A stretch of DNA of 64,000 nucleotides, taken from the NCBI GenBank assembly GCA_035695065.1, contig DASSEW010000059.1, forward strand, positions 20,669-84,668, in the 5' to 3' direction. Below the pieces are notes generated by a model that worked only from the letters and a program-made list of their open reading frames with translations, did not search any database and was not told the DNA's origin. Position 1 is the first letter of the stretch; each line of letters begins with the position of its first letter. The translations under genes were made by a program, and so were the position numbers. The stretch comes from 66-474 sp035695065. GTDB taxonomy: Bacteria; Pseudomonadota; Gammaproteobacteria; Xanthomonadales; Rhodanobacteraceae. Below are positions 32,706-41,226 of the stretch, in pieces.

Positions 32706-32771
32706 GTAGGGCGGGCATTGCCCGCCGGGGTGATTGACGACGCACGATGAGGCGGACAGTGTCCGCCCTAC
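32706..32771. repeat. REP-like palindromic repeat, family 1
   Basis: GTAGGGCGGGCATTGCCCGCC (21 bases) at 32706 and its partner ending CCGCCCTAC at 32771, separated by 24 bases. The partner's CTA (32768-32770) is, on the minus strand, the TAG stop of the ABC transporter gene. The rest of 32516-32705 holds a T8 run at about 32528-32535 and no recognisable gene. Confidence 0.88.
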
Positions 32772-34747
32772 GCGGCTTCCGACTGCGGCGCCCTGGCCTG
32801 CAACGCCCACAACGCGGCGTAGCGGCCTTCGTGCGCCAGCAGTTTCGCGTGCGTGCCGCGCTCGACGATGCGGCCGTGGTCCAGCACCAGGATCTCGTCC
32901 GCGTCCACGATGGTGGACAGTCTGTGCGCCACGATCAGGGTGGTGCGGCCGCGCGCGATTTCGGCGAGTTCCGCCTGGATCACCTTCTCGGTGCGCGTGT
33001 CCAGCGCCGAGGTGGCTTCGTCGAATACGAGGATGGCGGGCCGCTTCAGCAGCGCGCGCGCGATCGCCACGCGCTGTTTCTCGCCGCCTGACAATTTCAG
33101 TCCGCGCTCGCCCACCTGCGTCTCGTATTGCTGCGGCAGCGACAGCACGAACTCGTGGATGTGCGCGGCTTTCGCGGCGGCTTCCACTTCCTCGCGCGTC
33201 GCGCTTGGCCGGCCGTAGGCGATGTTGTAGTAGATGCTGTCGTTGAACAGCACGGTGTCCTGCGGCACGATGCCGATCGCGGCGCGCAGGCTCTCCTGGG
33301 TGACCTTGCGGATGTCCTGGCCGTCGATCGTGATCCGCCCGCCGGTCACGTCGTAGAAGCGGAACAGCAGGCGCGAAAGCGTGGACTTGCCCGCGCCGGT
33401 CGCGCCGACCACCGCGACGGTTTGCCCCGGCGCGATGGCGAAGTCCACGCCGTGCAGGATCTGCCGCTGCGGATCGTAGGCGAACGAAACGTTCTCGAAG
33501 CGCACGTTGGCGCCGTGCAGTTGCAGCGGCTTGGCATCCGGCGCGTCGCGCACTTCCGCATGTTCGTCCAGCAGCGCGAACATGCGCTCCATGTCGATGA
33601 TGCCCTGCTTGATCTGGCGATAGGTGAAGCCGAGCATGTTCAGCGGGATCGCCAGTTGCAGCAGCCAGCCGTTAACCATCACGATGTCGCCGACCGACAG
33701 AGTGTGCGCGGCCACGCCGCTGGCGGCCATCGCCATCAGCAGGGTGAGGCCCAGCGCGATCACCAGCGCCTGCACGCCGTTCAACACCGCCAGCGAGGAC
33801 TCGGTCTTCACCGCGGCGTCTTCGTAGCGGCGCAGGGCGGCGTCGTAGCGGCGCGCCTCGAATTCCTCGTTGCCGAAATACTTCACCGTCTCGTAGTTCA
33901 GCAGGCTGTCCACCGCGCGCGCGTTGGAAAGGCTTTCCTCGTCGTTCATCACGCGCACGCCGGCGGTGCGCCATTCGCTGATCCAGATGGTCGCGCCGAT
34001 GTAAATCGCCATCGTCACCAGCGTGACCACCGCGTAGCGCCAGTCGAACTGGCGCAGCAGCAGCGCGATCACGATCAGGATTTCGAACAGCGTGGGCACG
34101 ATGTTGAAGACCACCCAGCCCAGCAGGTTGTAGACGCCGCGCGTGCCGCGCGAGATGTCGCGGCCGACGCCGCCGGTGTGGCGATCCAGATGGAAGCGCA
34201 GCGAGAGCTGGTGCAGGTGCCGGAATGCGTCGAGCCCCGATGCACGCATCGCGCGCTGGCTGACGCGCTCGAACACCGTGTCGCGCAATTGCCCGAACAG
34301 CGTACCGATCAGGCGCAGCACGCCATACAGCGCGATCAGCGCGACCGGCACGGTGAGCATCGCCACGCGCGGATCCAGGTGATCCACGATGTCCTTGAAC
34401 GCCACCGGCACGTAGACGGTCGCGACTTTCGAGATCACCAGCAGCGCACCGGCGATCGTCATGCGGCCGGGGAAGCCCTTGATGTACGGCCACAGCATCG
34501 CCAGCACGCGGCGGGTGCCGCCGCGCGGGATGCGCGATTCATCCATCGCTCCGCCAGCCTTGGTAGTGGGCGAAGTGGAAGCGGCTTGCGGCGCGCGTGC
34601 GGCACCGGAAGCGGCGGGCGTTTGCCGGCCTTCCGCGACCGTCGCGGTCTCGTCCTCGCTGCGCGGCACGGCGGTGGCGTGCGGCGTCACCGCGCCTCCG
34701 GGCTTTCCGGCCGGATCGTTGCCGGATGTGTTCGGTGGGGAATTCAT
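32768..34747 (-). CDS. Atm1/HMT1-type ABC exporter (fused permease and ATPase)
   Basis: A 659-residue half-transporter. An Ala/Pro/Thr-rich leader of about 65 residues precedes the membrane domain (six segments, about residues 85-380) with HLDRHTGGVGRDISRGTRG, typical of the ABCB7/Atm1 branch. The ATPase domain has Walker A GATGAGKST, Q-loop VPQDTVLFN, signature LSGGEKQRVAIARALL, Walker B ILVFDEATSALD and H-loop VAHRLST. Bacterial relatives export glutathione conjugates or heavy-metal complexes. The start at 34747 was chosen over 34834 because the extra codons run into a palindromic repeat. The TAG stop is supplied by the repeat at 32706-32771. Confidence 0.92.
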   Translation of the reverse strand: MNSPPNTSGNDPAGKPGGAVTPHATAVPRSEDETATVAEGRQTPAASGAARAPQAASTSPTTKAGGAMDESRIPRGGTRRVLAMLWPYIKGFPGRMTIAGALLVISKVATVYVPVAFKDIVDHLDPRVAMLTVPVALIALYGVLRLIGTLFGQLRDTVFERVSQRAMRASGLDAFRHLHQLSLRFHLDRHTGGVGRDISRGTRGVYNLLGWVVFNIVPTLFEILIVIALLLRQFDWRYAVVTLVTMAIYIGATIWISEWRTAGVRVMNDEESLSNARAVDSLLNYETVKYFGNEEFEARRYDAALRRYEDAAVKTESSLAVLNGVQALVIALGLTLLMAMAASGVAAHTLSVGDIVMVNGWLLQLAIPLNMLGFTYRQIKQGIIDMERMFALLDEHAEVRDAPDAKPLQLHGANVRFENVSFAYDPQRQILHGVDFAIAPGQTVAVVGATGAGKSTLSRLLFRFYDVTGGRITIDGQDIRKVTQESLRAAIGIVPQDTVLFNDSIYYNIAYGRPSATREEVEAAAKAAHIHEFVLSLPQQYETQVGERGLKLSGGEKQRVAIARALLKRPAILVFDEATSALDTRTEKVIQAELAEIARGRTTLIVAHRLSTIVDADEILVLDHGRIVERGTHAKLLAHEGRYAALWALQARAPQSEAA

Positions 34748-34821
34748 CCAGGGATCATGGGGGCGGGGCGTCAAGGCTTCCAGTGGCGACTCCGCACCTG
34801 ACGATGTGAGCGGCTCTTCAG

Positions 34822-34909
34822 CCCTCCCCTTCAAGGGGAGGGTTGGGTGGGGATGGTGTCAAAAACTGGCCGACCACCATCCCCCCAGCCTCCCCCTTGA
34901 AGGGGGAGG
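34822..34909. repeat. Gene-less inverted pair of family 2 palindromes
   Basis: CCCTCCCCTTCAAGGGGAGGG with its TTGGGTGGGGATGGTGT tail (34822-34860) faces an inverted copy (ACCACCATCCCCCCAGCC then CCTCCCCCTTGAAGGGGGAGG, 34873-34909) across about 12 bases. This is the same outer arrangement as around the DUF559 gene, without the gene. It occupies the divergent gap between the ABC exporter and gltX. Confidence 0.88.
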
Positions 34910-34975
34910 AGTTAGAGCGCAGCACTCGGAAGCCTGCATTAAACTTCCATGCTTGTTATCGCGCGAATCCTTGAG

Positions 34976-36382
34976 ATGGCCTTCCGCACCCGTTTCGCTC
35001 CCAGTCCGACCGGTTTCCTGCACATCGGCGGCGCGCGCACCGCGCTGTACTGCTGGCTGGAGGCGCGCCATCGAGGCGGGCAGTTCATCCTGCGTGTGGA
35101 GGACACCGACCGCGAGCGTTCCACCGACGCCGCGGTGCAGGCGATCCTTGACGGCATGGATTGGCTGGGCCTCGCGCCCGATGAAGGCCCGTTCTTCCAG
35201 GCGCAGCGCATGGATCGCTATCGCACGGTCGCGCAGCAGTTGCTCGACGCCGGCAAGGCGTACTGGGCCTACGAATCGAAGGAAGAGATCGAATCGATGC
35301 GCGCGGCCGCGATGGCGCGCGGCGAAAAGCCGCGCTACAGCGGCGCCTATCGCGATCGCAATGAGCCGTATCGCGAGGACCCCAATCGCGTGCTGCGGTT
35401 CAAGACGCCGCAAAGCGGCAGCGTGGTGTTCGACGACAAGGTCAAGGGCCGCATCGAGTGGGACAACACCGAACTCGACGATCTGGTGCTGGTGCGCTCC
35501 GACGGGTTCCCCACCTACAACTTCGCGGTGGTGGTGGACGACATCGACATGGGCATCACCGAGGTGATCCGCGGCGACGACCACGTCAACAACACGCCGC
35601 GCCAGATCAACATCTACCACGCGCTGAACGCGCAGGTGCCGACGTTCGCGCACCTGCCGATGATCCTGGGCCCGGACGGACAGAAGTTGTCCAAGCGCCA
35701 CGGCGCGGTCGGCGTGATGCAGTATCGCGAGGACGGCTACCTGCCGCACGCGCTGCTGAATTACCTGGTGCGGCTGGGCTGGTCGCACGGCGACCAGGAA
35801 ATTTTTTCGATCAAGGAAATGATCGAGCTGTTCGACATCGCGAACGTCAACCAGTCCGCTTCGCGCTTCGACTTCGCCAAGCTGGGCTGGCTCAACCAGC
35901 AGTACCTGAAGAACGACAATCCGCTGGATATCGCGCGCGAGCTGGCGTGGCAGCTCAACCGGCTCGGCATCGATCCGTCCGCGGGCGGCCCGTGCCCGGT
36001 GGACGTGGTGGTCGCGCTGCGCGACCGCGTGCAGACGCTGAAGGAAATGGCCGAGCGCGCGAAGGTCTGGTACGCGCCGATCGAGCAGTGGGACGAGAAG
36101 GCGGTGGCGAAGCACCTGCGCGCCGAAGGCGCGGCCGACGTGTTGCGCGCCGCGCACGCGCAATTCGAATCGCTGATCGACTGGTCGCCCGCCGGCATCC
36201 ATGCCGCGATCGAACAGGTGGCCGCCGAGCGCGGCGTCGGCATGGGCAAGGTCGCGCAGCCCTTGCGCGTGGCGATCACCGGAACCCAGGTGTCGCCGTC
36301 CATCGAGCACACGATTTATCTTGCGGGGCGAGAGGAAGCGCTCAGGCGGATCGAGAATGCGGTTCAGCGAGCGAGCAACTGA
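34976..36382 (+). CDS. gltX: Glutamyl-tRNA synthetase
   Basis: A 468-residue class I synthetase that charges tRNA-Glu. It starts MAFRTRFAPSPTGFLHIGGA; the HIGH-type motif reads HIGG, as is usual for this enzyme, and KLSKRHGA is the KMSKS-type loop (Lys about 237). Other family marks are LRVEDTDRERS, YRFKTP-like VLRFKTP, VDDIDMGITEVIRGDDHVNNTPRQ (in part) and LNYLVRLGWSHGDQEIFS. An in-frame ATG nine codons upstream was not used because it adds residues foreign to the family. A palindromic repeat follows the stop codon directly and may act as a transcript end. Confidence 0.97.
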   Translation: MAFRTRFAPSPTGFLHIGGARTALYCWLEARHRGGQFILRVEDTDRERSTDAAVQAILDGMDWLGLAPDEGPFFQAQRMDRYRTVAQQLLDAGKAYWAYESKEEIESMRAAAMARGEKPRYSGAYRDRNEPYREDPNRVLRFKTPQSGSVVFDDKVKGRIEWDNTELDDLVLVRSDGFPTYNFAVVVDDIDMGITEVIRGDDHVNNTPRQINIYHALNAQVPTFAHLPMILGPDGQKLSKRHGAVGVMQYREDGYLPHALLNYLVRLGWSHGDQEIFSIKEMIELFDIANVNQSASRFDFAKLGWLNQQYLKNDNPLDIARELAWQLNRLGIDPSAGGPCPVDVVVALRDRVQTLKEMAERAKVWYAPIEQWDEKAVAKHLRAEGAADVLRAAHAQFESLIDWSPAGIHAAIEQVAAERGVGMGKVAQPLRVAITGTQVSPSIEHTIYLAGREEALRRIENAVQRASN

Positions 36383-36384
36383 TT

Positions 36385-36479
36385 CCCTCCCCCGCTTGCG
36401 GGGGAGGGCTAGGGTGGGGGCGATTAATGTGAAGCCCCCATCCGGCCTTCGGCCACCTTCCCCCGCGCGCGGGGGAAGG
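36385..36479. repeat. Palindromic repeat pair, family 2 variant, after gltX
   Basis: CCCTCCCCCGCTTGCGGGGG then AGGG (36385-36408), with a CTAGGGTGGGGG tail, faces an inverted CCTTCCCCCGCGCGCGGGGG then AAGG (36456-36479). A small GGCCTTCGGCC hairpin lies between them. Confidence 0.82.
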
Positions 36480-36508
36480 AACACGACCGGGCTTGCGGCA
36501 GCGCCGTT

Positions 36509-36805
36509 GTGAACGATCTCCTGCAAAAAGTGATGCAAGGCGTGGATCCGGATTCGCCGGACGCGTTCGCGCGCATCTTCGCCAACGTCATGGCCCTTGT
36601 GCCGTGGTGGCCGCTGATCTGGTTCACGGTGCTGTGCGTGGTGGTCGGCGCGGTGCTGGGCTGGTGGCGACGGCGCGTATGGCTCGGCATAGGGCTGGCG
36701 CTGCTGCTGGGCCCGATCGGCTGGTTTACCCTGTGGGCGTTTCCGCAAGGGGCGGAGAAGAAACCGGAACGCGCGCCGAATTTCCCGGCCACCCGCAAGC
36801 GCTAG
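36509..36805 (+). CDS. Small two-segment membrane protein
   Basis: A 98-residue protein starting with GTG (MNDLLQKVMQGVDPDSPDAF). Two hydrophobic segments, WWPLIWFTVLCVVVGAVLGWW (in part) and LGIGLALLLGPIGWFTLW, are joined by a short Arg-rich turn (RRR), with a basic C-terminal tail. The positive-inside rule puts both the RRR turn and the tail on the cytoplasmic side only if a segment re-enters, so topology is uncertain. It precedes zur by 9 bases and is likely co-transcribed with it. No function assigned. Confidence 0.65.
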   Translation: MNDLLQKVMQGVDPDSPDAFARIFANVMALVPWWPLIWFTVLCVVVGAVLGWWRRRVWLGIGLALLLGPIGWFTLWAFPQGAEKKPERAPNFPATRKR

Positions 36806-36814
36806 AATGCGCGC

Positions 36815-37282
36815 ATGGCTGCCCGCCCCAAATCCCATCATCATCATCACGATGCCGCCGGTTTCGTGCGTGAAGTCGAGACGGCCAGCCGCGAGCGCGG
36901 GCTGCGCCTGACGCCGTTGCGCCACGAGGTGCTGAACCTGATCGCGCGCGCGCGCAAGCCGGTGAAGGCCTACGACCTGCTCGAATCCCTGCGCGACAGC
37001 CATGCCGGTGCGGCTCCGCCCACGGTTTATCGCGCGCTGGATTTCCTGCTCGAACACGGCTTCATCCACAAGCTGGAATCGATCAACGCATTCGTGTACT
37101 GCCAGCACCCGAGCGAAGCGCACCAGGTGCCGTTCCTGATCTGCGACGTGTGCGAAAACGCGACCGAACTGTGCGACGACGGCGCGGTGGCCGGGCTGAT
37201 CGAAAAGCGCGCCGGCACGCTGGGCTTCCGCGCCAAGGCGCAAACCCTGGAAGTGCATGGCGTGTGCAAAGCATGCCGGTAG
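36815..37282 (+). CDS. zur: Zinc uptake regulator, Fur family
   Basis: A 155-residue Fur-family repressor. A His-rich start (SHHHHHDAAGF), then the winged-helix domain (RLTPLRHEVLNLIARARKPVKAYDLL, PPTVYRALDFLLEHGFIHKLES, both in part), then the dimer/metal domain with SEAHQVPFLICDVCENATEL. Cys110 and Cys113 (CDVC) and Cys151 and Cys154 (CKAC) form the structural zinc site. The Glu/His sensor residues of Zur are present in SEAHQ. Zur rather than Fur is supported by both CxxC pairs, the overall length and the adjacent MerC-like and CDF genes. It represses zinc uptake genes when zinc is sufficient. Confidence 0.9.
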   Translation: MAARPKSHHHHHDAAGFVREVETASRERGLRLTPLRHEVLNLIARARKPVKAYDLLESLRDSHAGAAPPTVYRALDFLLEHGFIHKLESINAFVYCQHPSEAHQVPFLICDVCENATELCDDGAVAGLIEKRAGTLGFRAKAQTLEVHGVCKACR

Positions 37283-37283
37283 C

Positions 37284-37338
37284 GTAGGGCGGACACCGTC
37301 TGCCGTTGCCGAGCCGGCGGGCAATGCCCGCCCTGCAC
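37284..37338. repeat. REP-like palindromic repeat, family 1
   Basis: GTAGGGCGGACACCGTCTGCC at 37284 and GGCGGGCAATGCCCGCCCTGC ending near 37338, with two arms swapped relative to the other copies. It lies immediately after zur. Confidence 0.83.
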
Positions 37339-37408
37339 GGCTGCACTCCGGCGCCAGCGACCCGTGTTGGCTCGCGACCGTTTGCGACGCTGCCAGGGAT
37401 TTATCGGA

Positions 37409-37427
37409 ATGTTATACTGTTACAAAT
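37409..37427 (+). promoter_or_regulatory. Possible Zur operator in front of the MerC-like gene
   Basis: ATGTTATACTGTTACAAAT contains the imperfect dyad TGTTATACTGTTACA, which resembles the AT-rich Zur boxes of gammaproteobacteria, and overlaps the possible -10 TATACT. It is 58 bases before the MerC-like ATG, next to zur. The match is by eye. Confidence 0.45.
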
Positions 37428-37484
37428 CGCCACCCGGCGATTCTGGACAGCAGGACAGAATCCTTGAGCATTCCTTCCGAGAAC

Positions 37485-37928
37485 ATGGACGTCTCCACGG
37501 CCGCGGTCGCCCGCATCAGCCCGCTCGCGATTGCGGCCGATCGGATCGGCGCGACCGCGTCGTTCCTTTGCGCGGTGCACTGCGCGCTGCTGCCGTTCGT
37601 GATCGCGCTGTTGCCGCTGATCGGGCTGGGGTTCCTTGCCGACCATCGTTTCGAACGCGTGTTCGTGGCCTGTGCCGCGGTGCTGGCCTCGGTGACGATC
37701 GTCACCGCGTGGCGCAGGCATCGCAAATTGAACGCGCTGTTCCTGCTGGTGCCGGGGATCACGCTGCTGCTGGCCGGCATCATCATCGACATCGGCGCGC
37801 ACGAATGGATGCACACCGCGCTGGTGGTGTGCGGCGGCGTGCTGGTGGCCAGCGCGCACGTGGTGAACCTCGTGCTGTCGTACCGGCACGTGCATACCGC
37901 GCATTGCGGGCACCTGGGTACGCATTAG
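37485..37928 (+). CDS. MerC-domain membrane protein
   Basis: A 147-residue protein with four hydrophobic segments: ATASFLCAVHCALLPFVIAL, a GLGFLADHRFERVFVACAAVL stretch (in part), LNALFLLVPGITLLLAGIII and TALVVCGGVLVASAHVVNLV. The ATASFLCAVHC-LLP signature is typical of the MerC-like family, and the tail is His-rich (RHVHTAHCGHLGTH). MerC proteins of mercury operons import Hg(II); the many non-mer homologues sit near zinc or iron regulators. Here a zinc-related transport or binding role is inferred from zur upstream and a CDF gene downstream. A longer frame starting at 37257 overlaps zur and was rejected. Confidence 0.8.
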   Translation: MDVSTAAVARISPLAIAADRIGATASFLCAVHCALLPFVIALLPLIGLGFLADHRFERVFVACAAVLASVTIVTAWRRHRKLNALFLLVPGITLLLAGIIIDIGAHEWMHTALVVCGGVLVASAHVVNLVLSYRHVHTAHCGHLGTH

Positions 37929-37934
37929 AGCTAT

Positions 37935-38043
37935 GTCATTCCCGCGAAAGCGGGAATCCAGTGACTCATTGCGATCAAAGAGCAAAGGCAACTGGATTCC
38001 GGGTGCCGTTGCCGATGAAGCCGACAACGGCCCCGGAATGACG
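37935..38043. repeat. Palindromic repeat, family 3, intergenic
   Basis: GTCATTCCCGCGAAAGCGGGAA at the left (first 20 or so bases) and CCCCGGAATGACG at the right bound the element, with an internal ACTGGATTCCGGGTGCCG. It shares its ends and stem style with the in-gene copy in mfd (12683-12765). Confidence 0.82.
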
Positions 38044-38089
38044 ATGTGGGTGATTGTGTAACGCGGTGCGGGCTGCCTAGCATCACCAC

Positions 38090-39019
38090 ATGGCGCACGC
38101 GCACGACCATCACCCGGCTGAGCACCATCCGCATACCGGCCGCGCGCTGGGCGCGGCGTTTGCGCTGACCTGCCTGATGCTGGTTATCGAGGCGGGCGGC
38201 GGCTGGTGGTCGCACTCGCTGGCATTGCTGGCAGATGCCGGCCACATGCTGGTGGACGCGGCATCGCTGCTGCTCGCGTGGGCCGCGGCGCATTTCGCGT
38301 CCAAGCCTGCCGATGCGCGGCGCAGCTTCGGCTACGCTCGACTGGAAGTGCTTGCCGGCTTCGTCAACGCGCTGGTGCAAGTGCTGCTGGTGGCGTGGAT
38401 CGCTTACGAAGCGGTCCACCGGCTGCTGCGGTTGAGCGAGGTCGAGATCCGCTCGGGCGTGATGCTTGGCGTAGCGCTGGCCGGCTTGCTGGTGAACGTG
38501 TTCGTCCTGCGCATGCTGCATGCGCATGAGCATGACGACCTCAACGCGGCGGCTGCCAGCCTGCACGTGTTCGGCGATCTGCTTGCCTCGCTCGCCGCCG
38601 TGGTCGCCGCCTTGCTGGTGCGCTACCTGCATTGGAACTGGGCGGATCCCGCGCTTTCACTGCTGGTTTCATTGCTGATCCTGCGCGGCGCATGGCGGCT
38701 GCTGCATCGCTCGTCGCACATCCTGCTGGAAGGCGTGCCGGAGGGCGTACGCACCGAGGACATCCGCGCCGTGCTCGCCGCGAATCCCGTCGTCGTGGAG
38801 GTGCACCATATCCACGTCTGGCAGATTGCCTCCGGTTCGCGAATGGCGACGCTGCACGCGCGCCTGTGCGAAGGCGCGGATGCGCAGGCGGGATTGGTCG
38901 CGATCAAGCGCGAACTGCGCGAGCGTTTCGCGATCGACCATGCGACCGTGGAAATCGAACTCGGCGAATGCGCCGACCGTGCGAGCGATTGCAGGCCGGA
39001 CGAACCGCACCGGCACTGA
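38090..39019 (+). CDS. CDF-family zinc efflux transporter (ZitB/CzcD type)
   Basis: A 309-residue CDF protein with six membrane segments. The N terminus is His-rich (HAHDHHPAEHHPHTGR). Motifs of the ZitB/CzcD branch: ALLADAGHMLVDAASLLLAW (H-x3-D site, about residues 44-55), RSFGYARLEVLAGFVNAL, AAASLHVFGDLLASLAAV (second HxxxD site) and a cytoplasmic domain from about residue 215 with VHHIHVWQIASG. The substrate is probably Zn(II), possibly Cd or Co too. It is exported in exchange for protons. It lies 161 bases after the MerC-like gene with a repeat in between, and its stop is 6 bases from the convergent nagA stop. Confidence 0.93.
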   Translation: MAHAHDHHPAEHHPHTGRALGAAFALTCLMLVIEAGGGWWSHSLALLADAGHMLVDAASLLLAWAAAHFASKPADARRSFGYARLEVLAGFVNALVQVLLVAWIAYEAVHRLLRLSEVEIRSGVMLGVALAGLLVNVFVLRMLHAHEHDDLNAAAASLHVFGDLLASLAAVVAALLVRYLHWNWADPALSLLVSLLILRGAWRLLHRSSHILLEGVPEGVRTEDIRAVLAANPVVVEVHHIHVWQIASGSRMATLHARLCEGADAQAGLVAIKRELRERFAIDHATVEIELGECADRASDCRPDEPHRH

Positions 39020-39025
39020 CGTGCG

Positions 39026-40171
39026 TCAGTGCGTTTGGCGCTCCCCGCCGATCCAGGTTTCGCGCACGTGCAGGTTTTCATCCAGTACGGCGAGATCCGC
39101 GCGATGGCCCGGGGCGATGCGACCGGATTCGTGATCCAGCCGGAGGAAGGCGGCAGGGTAGAGCGCTGCCATCCGCACCGCTTCCTCGAGCGGCGTGCCG
39201 AGCAGGCCGACCGTGTTGCGCACCGCGCTCGCCATGTCCAGTGCGGAACCGGCGAGCGTGCCATCCGCGGTGGTGCAGCGCCCGTCGCGGCATTCAATGC
39301 GCCGGCCGTCGAGCGTGAAAGATGACGATTCGCCGCCCACCGGCGGCATCGCGTCGGTCACCAGCATCGCCTTGCCGATCGGCTTGGCCGCGAGCGCCAC
39401 GCGCAAGCTGGCCGGATGCACGTGATGACCGTCCACGATCAGCCCGCACCAGCTTTCGGCGCCTTCCAGTGCCGCGCCGACCACGCCGGGTTCGCGGCTC
39501 TGCATCGGCGTCATCGCGTTGAACAGATGCGTGAAACCACGCGCGCCGGCGTCGAGCGCCGCGCGCGTCTGTGCGTAGTCGGCAGCGGTGTGGCCGATGC
39601 AACAGATGACGCCGCGCGCCGAGAGTTCACGGACGATTTCCGGCGACACGCATTCCGGCGCCAGCGTCAGCACGGTGCGGCCGTGCTTCAGCGAACAGAT
39701 CAACTCGATCTCCTCGCGCCCGGGCGTGCGGAATGCGCGCGCGTCATGCACGCCCTTGCGCGCGGAGGCGAGGAACGGGCCTTCCAGATGGATGCCGAGC
39801 ACGCCCGGCACGCCTTGCGTGATCGCGGCATCCACCGCGGCCATGGCCGCATGCATCGTGTCCGGATCGGTGCTGATCAGCGTCGGCAGCAAGCCGGTGG
39901 TGCCGAAGCGCCGGTGCGCCTGCGCCATGCGCGCGATCGTCTCCACGCTCGGCGCGTCGTTGAACAGCACGTCGCCGCCGCCATTGACCTGCACGTCGAT
40001 GAAGCCCGGTGCGAGGTACGCGCCGTGCAGGTCGTGGGCTTCCGCCTGCACGGGCTGCAGCTCGCGCAGCGGCGCGACCGACGCGATGCGCGCCCCTTCC
40101 AGCAGCACGCCGAGCTCTTCTTCGAACCCGAAGTCGGTCAGCACGCGCGCGTTGTGGAGCAGGTGTTTCAC
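39026..40171 (-). CDS. nagA: N-acetylglucosamine-6-phosphate deacetylase
   Basis: A 381-residue NagA (EC 3.5.1.25), which removes acetate from GlcNAc-6-P. The start is GTG (GTGAAACACCTG), overlapping the SIS gene's stop by 4 bases. Motifs in order: APGFIDVQVNGGGD (about residue 55), GTTGLLPTLIST, GVLGIHLEGPFL (metal Glu), VICCIGHTAADYAQT (metal His), TNLFNAMT-like GFTHLFNAMTPMQSREPG (metal His) and LVTDAMPPVGG (catalytic Asp). The gene is last in the minus-strand cluster nagP, nagR, SIS, nagA. Length and motifs are complete. Confidence 0.96.
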   Translation of the reverse strand: MKHLLHNARVLTDFGFEEELGVLLEGARIASVAPLRELQPVQAEAHDLHGAYLAPGFIDVQVNGGGDVLFNDAPSVETIARMAQAHRRFGTTGLLPTLISTDPDTMHAAMAAVDAAITQGVPGVLGIHLEGPFLASARKGVHDARAFRTPGREEIELICSLKHGRTVLTLAPECVSPEIVRELSARGVICCIGHTAADYAQTRAALDAGARGFTHLFNAMTPMQSREPGVVGAALEGAESWCGLIVDGHHVHPASLRVALAAKPIGKAMLVTDAMPPVGGESSSFTLDGRRIECRDGRCTTADGTLAGSALDMASAVRNTVGLLGTPLEEAVRMAALYPAAFLRLDHESGRIAPGHRADLAVLDENLHVRETWIGGERQTH

Positions 40172-41226
40172 AGGGTTTTCGTCACCTTGTTGAGATACGG
40201 CGGCACGTCGGGATCATGGCCGCGCGCCAGCGCCAGCGCATTCGCCGCGCGATAGAACGCATTCACGGTCAGCAACGGCGTGCATGCAGGATGCGGCGAA
40301 CGCGGCAGCGGCAGCGAATGGCCATTCGCCACGCCGGCCTGCGCCGACCACACCCGCGCACCGCGGTCGCGGAATTGTTGCGCGATCTGCAGCGTGCTTT
40401 CGCCGCTTTCGTCGTCCTGCACGAACGCGAGCACCGGAAATCCGGGGCCGACGATCGCCATCGGGCCGTGCATCACTTCCGCGCTGCTGAATGCTTCCGC
40501 ATGCAGGCCGCAGGTTTCCTTCAATTTCAAAGCGGCCTCCTGTGCCGCGGCAAGCCCCAGCCCGCGACCGACCACGAACAGGTCGAGCGCGTCGTGCAGG
40601 CCTTCCACCAGCGGTGACCAGTCGCAATGCCAGCTTGCGCGCAATGCATCGGGCAATGCTTTCAGCGCGGAAGCGAGCGCCGCGTCTTCGCTCCACGATG
40701 CAGCGAGTTGCAGCAAGGCCGAGAGCGAGCACAGATAGCTCTTGGTCGCGGCGACGCTGGTTTCCGGTCCGGCATGCAGTGGAATCTCATGGTGCGCGAG
40801 GGCGGCGAGCGGCGAGTCCGGCGCGTTCACCATCGCGACGACGCGCGCGCCGGAAGCGCGCGCGAGTTCGGCATTGCGCAGCAGATCCGGGCTGCGGCCC
40901 GATTGCGAGATCACGATGAATAGCGCGTCCTGCAATTGCGGGTTCACCGCATACACCGAACCGACCGAAGGCGAGGCGGATGCGGTGACCAGGCCGAGCT
41001 GCGTCTCGAACAGGTATTTCGCGAACGTCGCGGCATGGTCGGAACTGCCGCGCGCGCAGGTGACGATGAAGCGCGGCGGCTGCGATCGCAGCAGTGCGGC
41101 AAGTTCGCCGATCGCGTGCGCGTTCGCGGAAAGTTGTCGCGCGACGGCTTCCGCGGACTCCCGCGCCTCCGCGAACATGCGCGTGTGTTCGGGCGCGCGG
41201 ACGTTGTGCGGCATCGGCGCGCTCAT
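40168..41226 (-). CDS. SIS-domain glucosamine-6-phosphate deaminase (NagB-II type)
   Basis: A 352-residue protein with two SIS domains, resembling the isomerase half of GlmS without the glutaminase. Motifs: FIVTCARGSSDHAA (about residue 50), LFIVISQSGRSPDLL, GPETSVAATKSYL, LFVVGRGLGLAAAQEAALKLKETCGLHAEAFSS (in part) and EVMHGPMAIV. In Xanthomonadales and Shewanella such proteins deaminate GlcN-6-P to fructose-6-P, replacing classical NagB; this is family knowledge. Start and stop overlap both neighbours by 4 bases, which argues for one operon. Confidence 0.9.
   Translation of the reverse strand: MSAPMPHNVRAPEHTRMFAEARESAEAVARQLSANAHAIGELAALLRSQPPRFIVTCARGSSDHAATFAKYLFETQLGLVTASASPSVGSVYAVNPQLQDALFIVISQSGRSPDLLRNAELARASGARVVAMVNAPDSPLAALAHHEIPLHAGPETSVAATKSYLCSLSALLQLAASWSEDAALASALKALPDALRASWHCDWSPLVEGLHDALDLFVVGRGLGLAAAQEAALKLKETCGLHAEAFSSAEVMHGPMAIVGPGFPVLAFVQDDESGESTLQIAQQFRDRGARVWSAQAGVANGHSLPLPRSPHPACTPLLTVNAFYRAANALALARGHDPDVPPYLNKVTKTL

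Noticed and set aside
37257..37484. Longer start for the MerC-like gene overlapping zur
   Set aside because: The added codons cover the zur 3' end and a family 1 repeat, and have no membrane-protein character.
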